Shown here: positions 6,795 through 15,687 of the stretch, one piece after another | How the letters are laid out: every line of letters begins with the position of its first letter | Numbering within the stretch: position 1 is the first letter of the stretch | Source: an uncultured bacterium | Lineage (GTDB): Bacteria > Cyanobacteriota > Vampirovibrionia > Gastranaerophilales > Gastranaerophilaceae | Assembly: GCA_902783785.1 (NCBI GenBank) | Contig: CACZSH010000036.1 | Coordinates: 1-32,649 of the forward strand | Reading direction: 5' to 3' | Length of the DNA stretch: 32,649 nucleotides | Position numbers and translations under genes: made by a program | Notes under the pieces: model-generated | The model's input: the letters and a program-made list of their open reading frames with translations, nothing else | Database searches by the model: none | Told to the model about the DNA's origin: nothing

Positions 6795-9458
6795 TTAAAT
6801 CTTCATATTGTATTCATCAAATAGGCGTTTTTGTTCAGCTTTAAGATTTTTCAAAAATTCTTTATCTTTAGCAACAATCTTTTGTGCTACAACAACAGCT
6901 TGAGAGGCATCTTCTGTTTGCGCTACAATTCCGTTATATTTCGGAGCTATTTTTAGTGCTGTATGTAATTTACTTGTCGTAACGCCTCCTATCATTATTG
7001 CAGCTAATTTTTCTCCCGATTTTTCAAGTTGTTCCGCAACGGTTATCATTTCTTCCAATGATGGAGTTATAAGACCTGAAAGTGCTATAATATCTGCTTT
7101 TTCCTTTGTTGCTGCTTTTAATATATCACTACAGTTTACCATTACTCCCAAATCTATTACTTCAAAGTTATTGCAGGTTAAAATAAGATTTAAGATATTT
7201 TTCCCAATATCATGAACATCACCCTTTACGGTTGCAAGTACTATTTTCCCTAATTTTGTTTTTGAATTGTCTTTTTTTAGATATTGTTTTAAATAATCAA
7301 CAGCCTGTTTCATTATTCTTGAACTTTTTACAACTTGAGGTAAAAACATTTTGCCTTCGCCAAAAAGTTTTCCTATTTCGTTCATTCCATCCATCAAGTG
7401 TTTTTCAATAATTTCTAACGGAGAAAAATCCTTTAACGCTTCATCTAAATCTTGTTGCAAAAATTCTGCATTACCTTTGATTAGTGCATATTGTAACCTT
7501 TTTTCAACAGATTGATTTCTCCATTCCAGATTATCTTTTTTATGTGTTGATGTTGTATTATCAAGAGTTTGTGCATATTCTAAAAGTTTTTCTCCGGCTT
7601 CATCATTTCTGTTTAAAACAACATCTTCTACAAGAGTACGTAATTTAGGTTCTATTTCATCATAGATTTCAAGCATTCCCGCATTTACAATACCCATTTC
7701 AAGTCCTGCGTTTATTGCATGGTATAAAAACACACTGTGAATGGCTTCTCTTACTCTGTTCAAACCTCTAAAAGAAAACGATATGTTACTTATTCCTCCA
7801 GAAACCATTACTTGAGGGTATTTTTCTTTTACTAACTTGGTTGACTCAATAAACGATATTCCGTTAATATTATGTTCTTTTATTCCTGTTGCAAGCGGAA
7901 AGACATTGAGGTCAAAAATTATATCACAAGGTAAAATTTTAACTTTTTCAGTTAAAATTTTATAAGCCCTATCTACTATTTCAAGTCTTCTTTCCGTTGT
8001 TGATGCTTGTCCTTTTTCATCAAATGCCATAACAATCATTGATGCACCCAAGGATTTTATAAACGTTGCGTGCTCAATAAATTTTTCTTCACCCTCTTTT
8101 AAACTTATAGAATTAACAATTGCTTTTCCTTGAATACATTTCAATCCAGCCTCAATAACATTAAATTCAGAACTGTCAACCATTATAGGGACTTTTGCAA
8201 TATCTGGTTCTGATGCTACAAGATTTAAAAATTCAACCATTTCAGCTTTAGCGTCAATTAATGGCATATCAAAACTTATATCAATAATATTTGCACCGTT
8301 TTCTATTTGTTGACGAGCAATATTTAAAGCTTCATCATAATTTTTTTCCTGAATTAAGCGTGCAAACTTTTTAGATCCTGTAACATTTGTTCTTTCTGCA
8401 ACTATGGCAAATTTTTGATTTTCATTAAGAGAAAAAGGTTCAAGTCCTGTAAAAGTAGGCTTTGTTCCAATTTTAGGAATTTGTCGGGATTTATATTTTT
8501 TTACGGCTTCTGATATTGCTTTTATGTGTTCAGGGCTTGTACCGCAACAACCTCCGCAAATATTTACGCATTCTTTTTTTGCTAAATATGCATAACCTTT
8601 TGCCATATCGTCAGGTGTATCCGTATATTGTCCGAAAGCGTTAGGAAGTCCTGCATTTGCGTACAAGCTAATATAACAATCAGCTATTTTTGATAATTTT
8701 TCAATATGCGGTATCATATCTTCTATGCCAAGAGCACAATTTATACCGACAGATATTGGATTAAACGGTTTTATGCTGTAATAGAAAGCTTCTAAAGTTT
8801 GTCCTGATAATGTTCTTGCTGATTTATCGGATAACGTTACTGATACCATTATCGGAATATCTTTATTATATTTTTCTAGGGATTTCTTTATCGCAAACAG
8901 TGCAGCTTTGGCGTTTAATGTATCAAAAATAGTTTCTACAAGAAAAACATCTATATCATTTTCAACCATAACATCAACTTGTTCTGTGTAAACTTCAACA
9001 AGTTCATCAAATGTTATATCTCTAAAAGCAGGATCTTCAACTTTTGGAGATATAGAAGATGTTTTGTTCGTAGGACCTATTGAACCTGCTACAAAACGAG
9101 GTTTTTCCTCGGTTGAATATTCTTGTGCTATTTCTTTTGCAATTTTTATGGATTGAAAATTTAATTCTTTTACATAATTTTCTAATTCATAATCCTTTTG
9201 AGAAATTTTATTAGAAGAAAAAGTGTTTGTTTCAATTATATCTGCACCTGCTTCAAGATAAGCTCTATGAATATCTTTTATTACATCCGGTCTTGTTATA
9301 CTTAAAACATCATTATTCCCTTTTAAAGGAGTAGAACAATTTAGAAAAATTTCTCCTCTAAAATCTTCTTCTGTTAAAGTTCTTTTCTGAAGCATTGTTC
9401 CCATTGCTCCATCAAGAATTAAAATTTTTTCTTTTAAACTTTCTCTAAAACTTCCCAT
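6795..9458 (-). CDS. metH: Cobalamin-dependent methionine synthase, without the reactivation domain
   Basis: 887 residues. The enzyme transfers a methyl group from methyl-tetrahydrofolate through cobalamin to homocysteine. The homocysteine/zinc domain (1-325) has DGAMGTMLQ (16-24) and the zinc ligands C241 and C304-C305 in [10 protein letters not shown]. The pterin-binding domain is about 340-620 ([12 protein letters not shown]). The cobalamin cap and Rossmann domains are about 645-870, with the cobalt ligand H749 in DVHDIGKN. The roughly 330-residue C-terminal AdoMet reactivation domain of the long enzyme is absent; the protein ends naturally after the B12 domain. No cobalamin riboswitch is visible upstream. 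There is no Shine-Dalgarno before the ATG; TATCAT lies 9 nt upstream. Divergent from the gene at 9587. Confidence 0.95.
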   Translation of the reverse strand: MGSFRESLKEKILILDGAMGTMLQKRTLTEEDFRGEIFLNCSTPLKGNNDVLSITRPDVIKDIHRAYLEAGADIIETNTFSSNKISQKDYELENYVKELNFQSIKIAKEIAQEYSTEEKPRFVAGSIGPTNKTSSISPKVEDPAFRDITFDELVEVYTEQVDVMVENDIDVFLVETIFDTLNAKAALFAIKKSLEKYNKDIPIMVSVTLSDKSARTLSGQTLEAFYYSIKPFNPISVGINCALGIEDMIPHIEKLSKIADCYISLYANAGLPNAFGQYTDTPDDMAKGYAYLAKKECVNICGGCCGTSPEHIKAISEAVKKYKSRQIPKIGTKPTFTGLEPFSLNENQKFAIVAERTNVTGSKKFARLIQEKNYDEALNIARQQIENGANIIDISFDMPLIDAKAEMVEFLNLVASEPDIAKVPIMVDSSEFNVIEAGLKCIQGKAIVNSISLKEGEEKFIEHATFIKSLGASMIVMAFDEKGQASTTERRLEIVDRAYKILTEKVKILPCDIIFDLNVFPLATGIKEHNINGISFIESTKLVKEKYPQVMVSGGISNISFSFRGLNRVREAIHSVFLYHAINAGLEMGIVNAGMLEIYDEIEPKLRTLVEDVVLNRNDEAGEKLLEYAQTLDNTTSTHKKDNLEWRNQSVEKRLQYALIKGNAEFLQQDLDEALKDFSPLEIIEKHLMDGMNEIGKLFGEGKMFLPQVVKSSRIMKQAVDYLKQYLKKDNSKTKLGKIVLATVKGDVHDIGKNILNLILTCNNFEVIDLGVMVNCSDILKAATKEKADIIALSGLITPSLEEMITVAEQLEKSGEKLAAIMIGGVTTSKLHTALKIAPKYNGIVAQTEDASQAVVVAQKIVAKDKEFLKNLKAEQKRLFDEYNMKI

Positions 9459-9534
9459 GTTGTAATGATGATAACATATTTTATAAAAATAGAATTAATT
9501 GTAATGTTTTATTAAAAAACGGTATAAAGCCCAC

Positions 9535-9563
9535 TTTACAAAAATCTGTTTAACATGTATAAT
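9535..9563 (+). promoter_or_regulatory. Promoter of the small gene at 9587
   Basis: TTTACA (9535-9540) and TATAAT (9558-9563) are separated by 17 bp, a near-consensus promoter. The predicted start near 9570 leaves a short leader with the Shine-Dalgarno AAGAAGGA. Confidence 0.75.
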
Positions 9564-9586
9564 GCAAAAAGAAAGAAGGATTGTTC

Positions 9587-9850
9587 ATGTCAATTATTAA
9601 TACAGTAGCATTAATGCAAAATAGAGCAATGGCAAGTGATGCAACGTATAATATGATGACTAATAATCAAGCAAGATTAAATCTTATTAGTGGTTCTAAT
9701 AATATGAATTTCTTTGGTCTTGCACAAATGGATAAGCAACTTTCAATGCAAAATTTGCAAAATCAGATGTTGATAAAAATGGCAGATGCATTTGAAAAAA
9801 ATCATAGAGAAAAAACAAAAAAAGCAGAAGGTTTTGATACTTTTGCATAG
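9587..9850 (+). CDS. Small Asn/Met-rich protein of unknown function
   Basis: 87 residues, starting at the ATG at 9587. The Shine-Dalgarno AAGAAGGA ends at 9580, 6 nt before it, so the in-frame TTG at 9581 is too close to be used. The protein is rich in Met, Asn and Gln (NMMTNNQARLNL, MQNLQNQMLIKMADAF), likely helical, with a charged tail and no signal peptide or membrane segment. It has its own strong promoter and a strong terminator, so it is a single-gene transcript that may be well expressed. The layout resembles small structural or secreted substrates, but no family is recognised. Confidence 0.7.
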   Translation: MSIINTVALMQNRAMASDATYNMMTNNQARLNLISGSNNMNFFGLAQMDKQLSMQNLQNQMLIKMADAFEKNHREKTKKAEGFDTFA

Positions 9851-9867
9851 TTTTTAAAATAGTTTTT

Positions 9868-9908
9868 ATAGGCGGATTTTGATGTATTTCAAAATCCGCC
9901 TATTTATT
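9868..9908 (+). terminator. Strong hairpin terminator between convergent genes
   Basis: A perfect 15-bp stem, ATAGGCGGATTTTGA (9868-9882) with TCAAAATCCGCCTAT (9889-9903), has a 6-nt loop and is followed by a T-rich tail (TTATTTC). It terminates the plus-strand small gene. The hairpin is symmetric, so it may also stop the minus-strand LOG operon, although the minus side lacks a clear T run. Confidence 0.85.
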
Positions 9909-9923
9909 TCTAAGCTCTAAAAG

Positions 9924-10517
9924 TTAACCCCTAACGTAAATATCATCTAATGTTTTAGGTAATTCATTAGGAATATAATTTTGTAAATATCCTATAACTT
10001 CTTCAGGAGTTTGTGCTAAATAATAATAGTAAGAAGATTTTGTTTGCGCAAATTTTTCTAAAATTATTTGTTCAAAAAATTCAAATAAATTATCGTAGAA
10101 ATGATTTGTATTTAAAAATACTATGGGTTTGTTATTATATCCTAATATTTTTTGTACAATCATTTCAGAAACTTCTTCTAATGTTCCAAAGCCTCCTGGA
10201 AGTACAATTAATCCATCAGAAAGTTCGTCCATTTTTGCTTTTCTATCTCTCATATGTTTGGTTACAAAGTATTCATCATAAATGTTGTTATCTGAATGTT
10301 TACAAATTTTATCTAATTTTTCAGGTATAACTCCAATAATTTTTGCACCATATTCTTTTGCCGTCTTGGAAATTTCTCCCATTATTCCTAAAGATGAACC
10401 TCCATAAACAAGATTATATCCGTTTTTTGCAATTAATTCACCCATTTTTCTTGCTTCATCGTAATATGATTCTTCTAAACCATTACTTGCAGAACAAAAC
10501 ACACATATATTTTTCAT
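9924..10517 (-). CDS. LOG-family nucleotide hydrolase (lysine-decarboxylase-like fold)
   Basis: 197 residues. LOG proteins hydrolyse nucleoside 5'-monophosphates (in plants and some bacteria, cytokinin ribotides), releasing the base. Key motifs are MRDRK at 89-93 and PGGFGTLEE at 107-115, with the N-terminal Rossmann-like GG.S.G.MG. (39-47). Length is typical. It follows rnhA by 8 bp. The rnhA stop codon, the Shine-Dalgarno AGGAG and the LOG start are packed into 15 nt (10528-10514). That block is exactly complementary to the anti-Shine-Dalgarno stretch of the candidate small RNA. The bacterial substrate is not evident from sequence. Confidence 0.88.
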   Translation of the reverse strand: MKNICVFCSASNGLEESYYDEARKMGELIAKNGYNLVYGGSSLGIMGEISKTAKEYGAKIIGVIPEKLDKICKHSDNNIYDEYFVTKHMRDRKAKMDELSDGLIVLPGGFGTLEEVSEMIVQKILGYNNKPIVFLNTNHFYDNLFEFFEQIILEKFAQTKSSYYYYLAQTPEEVIGYLQNYIPNELPKTLDDIYVRG

Positions 10518-10525
10518 ATAAACTC

Positions 10526-11020
10526 CTATTCGTTTTTAAATCCTTCATCACATAAAAGATTTTCATTAGTACATGATGTTGTTGCTAACTGGTCACATCT
10601 TTCGTTGTATTCATGCCCGTTATGACCTTTAACCCATTCGTATTCTATTTTATGAGGCTTCATTGCTTCTATTAATCTTCTCCATAAGTCAACATTTTTA
10701 ACAGGACTTTTGCTTGCGGTTTTCCAATTCTTGCTTTGCCAATTTTCGAGCCATTTGTTTTTTATCGCATCAACAAGATATTTGCTATCTGAATACAAAA
10801 TCACTTCAGATGGTTTTTTTAAAGCTTCAAGCGCCACTATTGCCGCCATTAATTCCATTCTATTATTTGTAGTAAGTTCATATCCTTCTGTTAATTCTTT
10901 TTCATGATATTGTCCTTTTGAATCAACAAAAGTAAGAATTGCACCATAACCTCCTCTACCTGGGTTTGATTTGCAGGCTCCGTCTGTATATATCACAACT
11001 TTATTTTGTTTATCGTTCAT
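10526..11020 (-). CDS. rnhA: Ribonuclease HI
   Basis: 164 residues. RNase HI cleaves the RNA strand of RNA-DNA hybrids, removing primers and R-loops. All four acidic catalytic residues are visible: D13 ([11 protein letters not shown]), E56 (NNRMELMAA), D78 (LYSDSKYL) and D143 (ERCDQLA), plus the flexible His of [10 protein letters not shown] (H133). The length and the basic handle region ([14 protein letters not shown]) match the classical enzyme. The Shine-Dalgarno AAAGG precedes the ATG by a normal distance. It forms a tight operon with the LOG gene. Confidence 0.95.
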   Translation of the reverse strand: MNDKQNKVVIYTDGACKSNPGRGGYGAILTFVDSKGQYHEKELTEGYELTTNNRMELMAAIVALEALKKPSEVILYSDSKYLVDAIKNKWLENWQSKNWKTASKSPVKNVDLWRRLIEAMKPHKIEYEWVKGHNGHEYNERCDQLATTSCTNENLLCDEGFKNE

Positions 11021-11157
11021 ATTTCACCTTTGTTCTTATTGTTTTTACTAAAATTATTTTTATAATAACATAATCTACATGAAGGGTAAATATTTGCTAT
11101 TTTAGCTTTTTATATATAAATTTTTTTGAAGAATAAGATTAATTTATTTCATTTTAG

Positions 11158-11169
11158 TATAATTATTTT
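11158..11169 (+). promoter_or_regulatory. -10 box directly before the ribF start
   Basis: TATAAT at 11158-11163 ends 6 nt before the ATG at 11170, inside AGTATAATTATTTT. No Shine-Dalgarno is present, so the transcript is probably leaderless. The geometry is the same as at prfB. Confidence 0.6.
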
Positions 11170-12081
11170 ATGGAAATCTACACAGATTTTATTGAGAAAA
11201 AGAATTTGTCAATTGCTTTAGGTTTTTTTGATGGTGTTCATATTGCACATCAAAAACTTATTTCTAAAGCTGTTAGTTTTGCTAAAAAAAACAATTTAAA
11301 ATCTGCAGTTATAACTTTTAAAACATCTCCTGCAGAGTATTTTAACAATGCAAAAACAAAAACTATTTTAACATTACAGGATAAGTTAAAATTTATTGAA
11401 AATATTGGAATTGATTATGCATTTGTGATTGATTTTAAGGATATTGCAAAAATTGAAGCCTATGAATATTTTAAAAACATATTAGTCAAAAACTTTTCTC
11501 CAAAAGCTATTGTAACTGGATTTAATCATACATTTGGGTATAAAAAAACAGGTAATGTAAAACTTTTAAAAGAATTATCAAATGAATTTGATTATGAATA
11601 TTTTGAAATTAATCCTGAAACTATTGACAATGAAATTGTAAGTTCAACTTTGATAAAAAAATATCTGACAGATGGCGAAATTTCAAAAGCAAATAAATTG
11701 CTCGGTAAAAGTTTTTATGTACAAAACAAAGTTATAAAAGGTGAGCAATTAGGCAGAACTATCGGATTTAAGACTGCGAATTTAGTTTATCCAAGTAATA
11801 TTGCAGATATAAAAAACGGTGTGTATGGCGCAAATGTTATTTACAATGGTAAAAAATACAATGGTATACTTAACTTAGGGGTTAAGCCTACTGTAACAAA
11901 CTCAAATAAAAGGATTTTAGAAGTTAATATTTTTGATTTTAATGAAGATTTATATGGTAAAAATTTAATTGTTAAATTTGAAGAGAAAATTCGTGAGGAA
12001 AAGAAATTTTCTTCTATTGATAAATTAAAACTTCAAATAAAAAAAGATATAGAATTTTGGAGAGAAAAAAATAATGCTTAA
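11170..12081 (+). CDS. ribF: Bifunctional riboflavin kinase / FAD synthetase
   Basis: 303 residues. It makes FMN from riboflavin and then FAD from FMN. The N-terminal nucleotidyltransferase half carries GFFDGVHIAHQ at 18-28, a variant of the GxFDGxHxGH motif with Ala in place of Gly. The C-terminal flavokinase half has GRTIGFKTANL (about residues 196-206) and GVYGANV....GILNLGVKPTV. A normal ESSTLIKKYL-type linker (SSTLIKKYLTDG) joins the two. The start lacks a Shine-Dalgarno and lies 6 nt after a -10 box. Its last 8 bp overlap the start of the formyltransferase gene, so the two are translationally coupled. Confidence 0.93.
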   Translation: MEIYTDFIEKKNLSIALGFFDGVHIAHQKLISKAVSFAKKNNLKSAVITFKTSPAEYFNNAKTKTILTLQDKLKFIENIGIDYAFVIDFKDIAKIEAYEYFKNILVKNFSPKAIVTGFNHTFGYKKTGNVKLLKELSNEFDYEYFEINPETIDNEIVSSTLIKKYLTDGEISKANKLLGKSFYVQNKVIKGEQLGRTIGFKTANLVYPSNIADIKNGVYGANVIYNGKKYNGILNLGVKPTVTNSNKRILEVNIFDFNEDLYGKNLIVKFEEKIREEKKFSSIDKLKLQIKKDIEFWREKNNA

Positions 12082-13042
12082 AGTTGTAATAATCGGACAT
12101 GGTGAAATGCTTGCAAATTTAATAGCAGGAGCTTTAGATGCAAAATGTAAAATTGTAGGTGTATTGAGATATGAAACAGTAAAATATAATTCTTTAAGAA
12201 ATAAAATCAGAGATTTCGTAATTCCTACAGTAGATTACAGCTATATAAAAAGTTACAACCTTTATGACATTAAAGTAAAAAGTGTAAACAGTGAAGAATT
12301 TAAGAAAGAAATATTAAAATTAAATCCAGATGTAATTCTTGTTGGTACTTGGTGTGAAAAATTAAAAAAAGAAATTATAAATCTTCCAAAAATTGCATTT
12401 ATAAATGCTCATCCGTCATTACTTCCAAAATTTAGAGGTCCAAATCCTTATTTAGAAGTAATAAGACATCAAGAAACAAAATCAGGTATAACCTTCCACC
12501 TAATGGACGAAAATTATGATTCGGGAGCTATTCTTCTTCAAAGAGAAGTAGAAATAAAAAAACACGATACCTCAAAAGAATTAAAGATGAGAATTATTTC
12601 AAAAGCAAGAGAAGCTGTGGGCGAACTTCTTTTAAATTTAGATGATGATTTTATTATTCCTCTTGTTCAAAATGAGGAAAGAGCAACATATTATCCAAAT
12701 ATTAAAGAAGAAGATGTAATGATTGATTTTGAAAAATCTGCTGATGAAATTTCTGCGCAAGTAAGAGCTTTTTACCCTTGGTATAAATGTTATTTCGAAT
12801 ACAAAAATCAATTCTTTACACCTGATGCTTATAAAATAAGAGTTATTGAACCGGAAAATGATAAATATAAAGATTTAAAAGCCGGAACAGTTGTTCATAA
12901 ATGTTCAAGAAGCAGAGAATTGCAAGTCATAACAGGTGATAAAAAAATAATACAATTCGCACATGTAAGACTTTACGGAAAAATAAAAAGATTTTTCACA
13001 AGACCTTACATAAAGTTATTTGTTAAAGCTTTTGATAATTAA
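12074..13042 (+). CDS. Formyltransferase, Fmt-like (probable methionyl-tRNA formyltransferase)
   Basis: 322 residues. The 10-formyl-tetrahydrofolate-dependent core has the catalytic trio N111, H113 (NAHPSLLPKFRGPNP) and D149 (MDENYDSGAIL). The segment IDFEKSADEISAQVRAFYPW matches the end of the Fmt catalytic domain, and residues about 265-320 resemble the Fmt C-terminal domain. The N-terminal Rossmann start is VIIGHGEM instead of the usual GTPxFA, so it is divergent. It could be the cell's Fmt, or a related formyltransferase acting on a sugar or another amine. It is coupled to ribF (8-bp overlap), and its stop overlaps the stop of rel by 4 bp on the opposite strand. Confidence 0.78.
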   Translation: MLKVVIIGHGEMLANLIAGALDAKCKIVGVLRYETVKYNSLRNKIRDFVIPTVDYSYIKSYNLYDIKVKSVNSEEFKKEILKLNPDVILVGTWCEKLKKEIINLPKIAFINAHPSLLPKFRGPNPYLEVIRHQETKSGITFHLMDENYDSGAILLQREVEIKKHDTSKELKMRIISKAREAVGELLLNLDDDFIIPLVQNEERATYYPNIKEEDVMIDFEKSADEISAQVRAFYPWYKCYFEYKNQFFTPDAYKIRVIEPENDKYKDLKAGTVVHKCSRSRELQVITGDKKIIQFAHVRLYGKIKRFFTRPYIKLFVKAFDN

Positions 13043-15270
13043 TGTTGGTTCGGCTTTTTATTTTTAGGAAAATTCTTCTTAACATTTTTCTTTGCAAATT
13101 GTTCAGGTGCATGAGAAAAACTTGTTTGAACCCTTTTTACAGAATAAACGTCAGGTAATGATTGAATACATGCAATAACTTTTCTTAATGTGTTAATATT
13201 ATCAAGTTCTATACCCAGTTCAATGATACCAATATTATTTTGTTTAGATTTAACATTTGCATAGTTAATGTTTGTATTGTTATCAGAAACGGCAGAAATA
13301 ATATCTTTAAGCATTCCAAGTTTATCATTTGTTTCAACACGTATGGTTGTACTATATGTTTTGTGCAAATTATTTCCTGCCCATTGAACGTCGAGCAATC
13401 TTTCAGGTTCAACATTTTCAAGAGTTTTACAGTCCAATCTGTGAACAGAAACACCTTTTGAACGTGTAACGACTCCAACAATCGGTTCTCCGGGAATAGG
13501 GGAACAACATCTCGCAAAGGAATACAACATCCCTTCCAAACCTATTACATCTTTTGTTTTTGTTTTTTTAGGTTTATTTTGTGCAGTTTTTGAAATTAAG
13601 CTTTCCTCATCCTCTTCTTTTTTAGGCTTAGGAATTTTATTCAAAATTTTATTAACTGTGGTTTCTCCATAACCCAATGCTGCAAATAAATCTTCTGAGG
13701 ATTGATAATTCATTGTGTTTGCAACTTTTTCAAGTTCGCCGTTTTTCATTAATTCGTCAAAAGTTGCTTTCGTAAGTTCGTGTTCAAGAATATTTTTACC
13801 CATTTCAACATGGTCTTCACGTTTATTCTTTTTAAACCATTGTCTTATTTTTGATGAAGCAGCTTTTGTTACTACAAAATTTAGCCAATCAAGGCGAGGT
13901 GCGGCTTGTTTTGAAGTTAAAATTTCACAAATATCACCGTTTTTTAATTTTGTATCAAGCTGTGCTATTCTTCCGTTTACCAATGCCCCTATCGTTCTGT
14001 GTCCAACATCAGAGTGAATACGATATGCAAAGTCAACAGGTGTAGCTTTTACAGGTAAATCAAACACATCTCCGTTTGGAGTAAATACAAAAACTTGATC
14101 TGAAAATATATCGAACTTTACTTGATTAACATAATCTTCTGCATCTTTTGAGTTTTTATCATACTCAACCATTTTTCTCATCCAAGAAAATTGCATATCT
14201 GATGCATTATCTGCTTTTTGAGAGCCTTTTTCTTTGTATCTCCAGTGCGCAGCAACCCCGTATTCAGCAATTTCATGCATCTTCCATGTTCTTATTTGAA
14301 CTTCCAAAGGTTTTGAACGTGGACCTATTACAGATGTATGTAGAGATTGGTATAAATTACCTTTTGGCATTGCTATGTAATCTTTAAATCTACCGGGGAT
14401 AGGTTTAAATTGTGAGTGAATCAACCCTAAAACTTCGTAACATTCTTTTTCTGTATCAACTATTACACGAACGGCTGTAATATCATACATATCGTGAAAA
14501 GCGATATTTAAACGTTTCATTTTACTGTAAATACTGTAATAGTGTTTTGCTCTACCAGTAATTTGTGCTTTTATTCCGCTTTTTTCAACGTCTGCTGATA
14601 TTTTTTCAATTAAAAGATTAACTGTATCTTCTCTTTCTGCCTTTTTTTGTGATACAAGCTGTACTATTTCATAATATTTATCAGGTTCAAGATATTTTAA
14701 AGACAAATCTTCAAGTTCTGCCTTAATTTTTCCAATCCCTAAACGATTTGCAAGCGGAGCAAAAATATCTAAAGTTTCTTGAGCAATACGTTTTTGTTTT
14801 TGTGTTGCCATAAAATTAAGAGTTCTCATATTGTGCAATCTGTCTGCAAGCTTTAAAAATATAACTCTTATATCTTTTGCCATTGCAATAAACATTCTTC
14901 GAAAGTTTTCAGCTTGACGTTCTTCTTTTGATTTGAATTGATACTTACTTAATTTAGTAACACCTTGAACCAGACTTAAAACGTCTTCTCCAAACATTTC
15001 CTGTACTTGTTCAGGTGTCGTGTCCGTATCTTCAATTACATCATGTAAAAGTGCGGCAATCAATGTTGAGGTATCAGCTTTTAATCCTACCAAAATCTTT
15101 AAAACTTCAACAGGGTGAATTATGTATGGTTCACCTGACACTCTAAACTGTCCGCTATGAACTTTTTTTGCAAATTCGTACGCTTGTTCTATTTTTTCTA
15201 TATCTTCTTTTGAACGATTTTGTTCTTCAAGAGATTTTCTTATATCTGCAAATAAATCTTCATCTGTCAT
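13039..15270 (-). CDS. rel: Bifunctional (p)ppGpp synthetase/hydrolase, Rel/SpoT type
   Basis: 743 residues, the full Rel architecture. The HD hydrolase domain (about 30-200) has H52, H76-D77 and D143, so degradation should be active. The synthetase domain (about 240-345) has GRFKDYIAMPKGNLYQSLH; RFKD is the charge pattern of bifunctional enzymes rather than of RelA. A TGS domain (about 390-455) is followed by the helical region, the CC/zinc motif FARCCSPIPGE, and a C-terminal ACT domain (about 660-725). The tail is basic. No Shine-Dalgarno is present; a promoter (TTGTAA-17-TAAAAT) ends 9 nt before the ATG. It is probably the only alarmone enzyme of this size in the genome, but that is inference. 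Confidence 0.95.
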   Translation of the reverse strand: MTDEDLFADIRKSLEEQNRSKEDIEKIEQAYEFAKKVHSGQFRVSGEPYIIHPVEVLKILVGLKADTSTLIAALLHDVIEDTDTTPEQVQEMFGEDVLSLVQGVTKLSKYQFKSKEERQAENFRRMFIAMAKDIRVIFLKLADRLHNMRTLNFMATQKQKRIAQETLDIFAPLANRLGIGKIKAELEDLSLKYLEPDKYYEIVQLVSQKKAEREDTVNLLIEKISADVEKSGIKAQITGRAKHYYSIYSKMKRLNIAFHDMYDITAVRVIVDTEKECYEVLGLIHSQFKPIPGRFKDYIAMPKGNLYQSLHTSVIGPRSKPLEVQIRTWKMHEIAEYGVAAHWRYKEKGSQKADNASDMQFSWMRKMVEYDKNSKDAEDYVNQVKFDIFSDQVFVFTPNGDVFDLPVKATPVDFAYRIHSDVGHRTIGALVNGRIAQLDTKLKNGDICEILTSKQAAPRLDWLNFVVTKAASSKIRQWFKKNKREDHVEMGKNILEHELTKATFDELMKNGELEKVANTMNYQSSEDLFAALGYGETTVNKILNKIPKPKKEEDEESLISKTAQNKPKKTKTKDVIGLEGMLYSFARCCSPIPGEPIVGVVTRSKGVSVHRLDCKTLENVEPERLLDVQWAGNNLHKTYSTTIRVETNDKLGMLKDIISAVSDNNTNINYANVKSKQNNIGIIELGIELDNINTLRKVIACIQSLPDVYSVKRVQTSFSHAPEQFAKKNVKKNFPKNKKPNQH

Positions 15271-15278
15271 GGTATAAT
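15270..15278 (+). promoter_or_regulatory. Extended -10 promoter of the DUF167 gene
   Basis: TGGTATAAT is a perfect extended -10 element, beginning on the last base of the rel start codon. The same TGGTATAA core precedes gdhA. The two divergent promoters here occupy the same 40 bp. Confidence 0.55.
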
Positions 15279-15279
15279 T

Positions 15280-15308
15280 ATTTTACTCGTATTATTCTAT
15301 TTTTACAA
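15280..15308 (-). promoter_or_regulatory. Promoter of rel
   Basis: On the minus strand TTGTAA (15308-15303), 17 bp, then TAAAAT (15285-15280). Transcription should start within a few bases of the rel ATG at 15270. The -35 box overlaps the Shine-Dalgarno of the divergent DUF167 gene. Confidence 0.6.
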
Positions 15309-15323
15309 GAGGTTTAGCAAAAA

Positions 15324-15593
15324 TTGGAATTAAAACTAAAATTAAAAATTTCTCCAAATGCATCTAAATGTGAAATTATAAAAACAGAGACAGAAATAAA
15401 AATAAAGCTTACTGCTCAACCAATTGAAGGTAAAGCTAATAAGTGTCTTATTGAATTTTTATCTAAAACTTTTAAACTTGCCAAATCAAATATTGAAATA
15501 TTAAAAGGCGAAACGGGAAGAGAAAAAACGTTATTATTTAAAAATCTTGATGAAGAAAAATATAATAAACTTCTTGATAGCCTTACTTTATAA
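15324..15593 (+). CDS. DUF167/YggU-family small protein
   Basis: 89 residues of the conserved small YggU fold, whose function is unknown. It shows the typical order: basic beta strand (LKLKISPNASKCEI), then TAQPIEGKANKCLIEFLSK, then ILKGETGREK. The start must be TTG at 15324, since an in-frame TAG lies at 15315-15317 and there is no ATG or GTG at the N terminus. AAGAGG lies 11 nt upstream, a long spacing. The stop codon lies within the terminator stem. Confidence 0.85.
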   Translation: MELKLKLKISPNASKCEIIKTETEIKIKLTAQPIEGKANKCLIEFLSKTFKLAKSNIEILKGETGREKTLLFKNLDEEKYNKLLDSLTL

Positions 15594-15602
15594 GGCTTTT
15601 TT
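15579..15602 (+). terminator. Intrinsic terminator of the DUF167 gene
   Basis: AGCCTTA-CTTTA-TAAGGCT has a 7-bp stem and 5-nt loop, followed by at least five T. The stem overlaps the last codons of the gene, including its TAA. Confidence 0.85.
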
Positions 15603-15687
15603 AAAAACTTCCTCTTTTTGTATGATAAGTTTTTGTTAACAAATGATGTAAAATGGATACCGTTATTAGCAATTGTCGAAGGTATAT

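Noticed and set aside
9459-9586. Cobalamin riboswitch upstream of metH
   Set aside because: Only about 125 bp, mostly AT-rich and used by the divergent promoter. No B12-box-like segment or long leader was found.
9581-9586. TTG start for the small gene at 9587
   Set aside because: It directly touches the Shine-Dalgarno; the ATG 6 nt further on has correct spacing.
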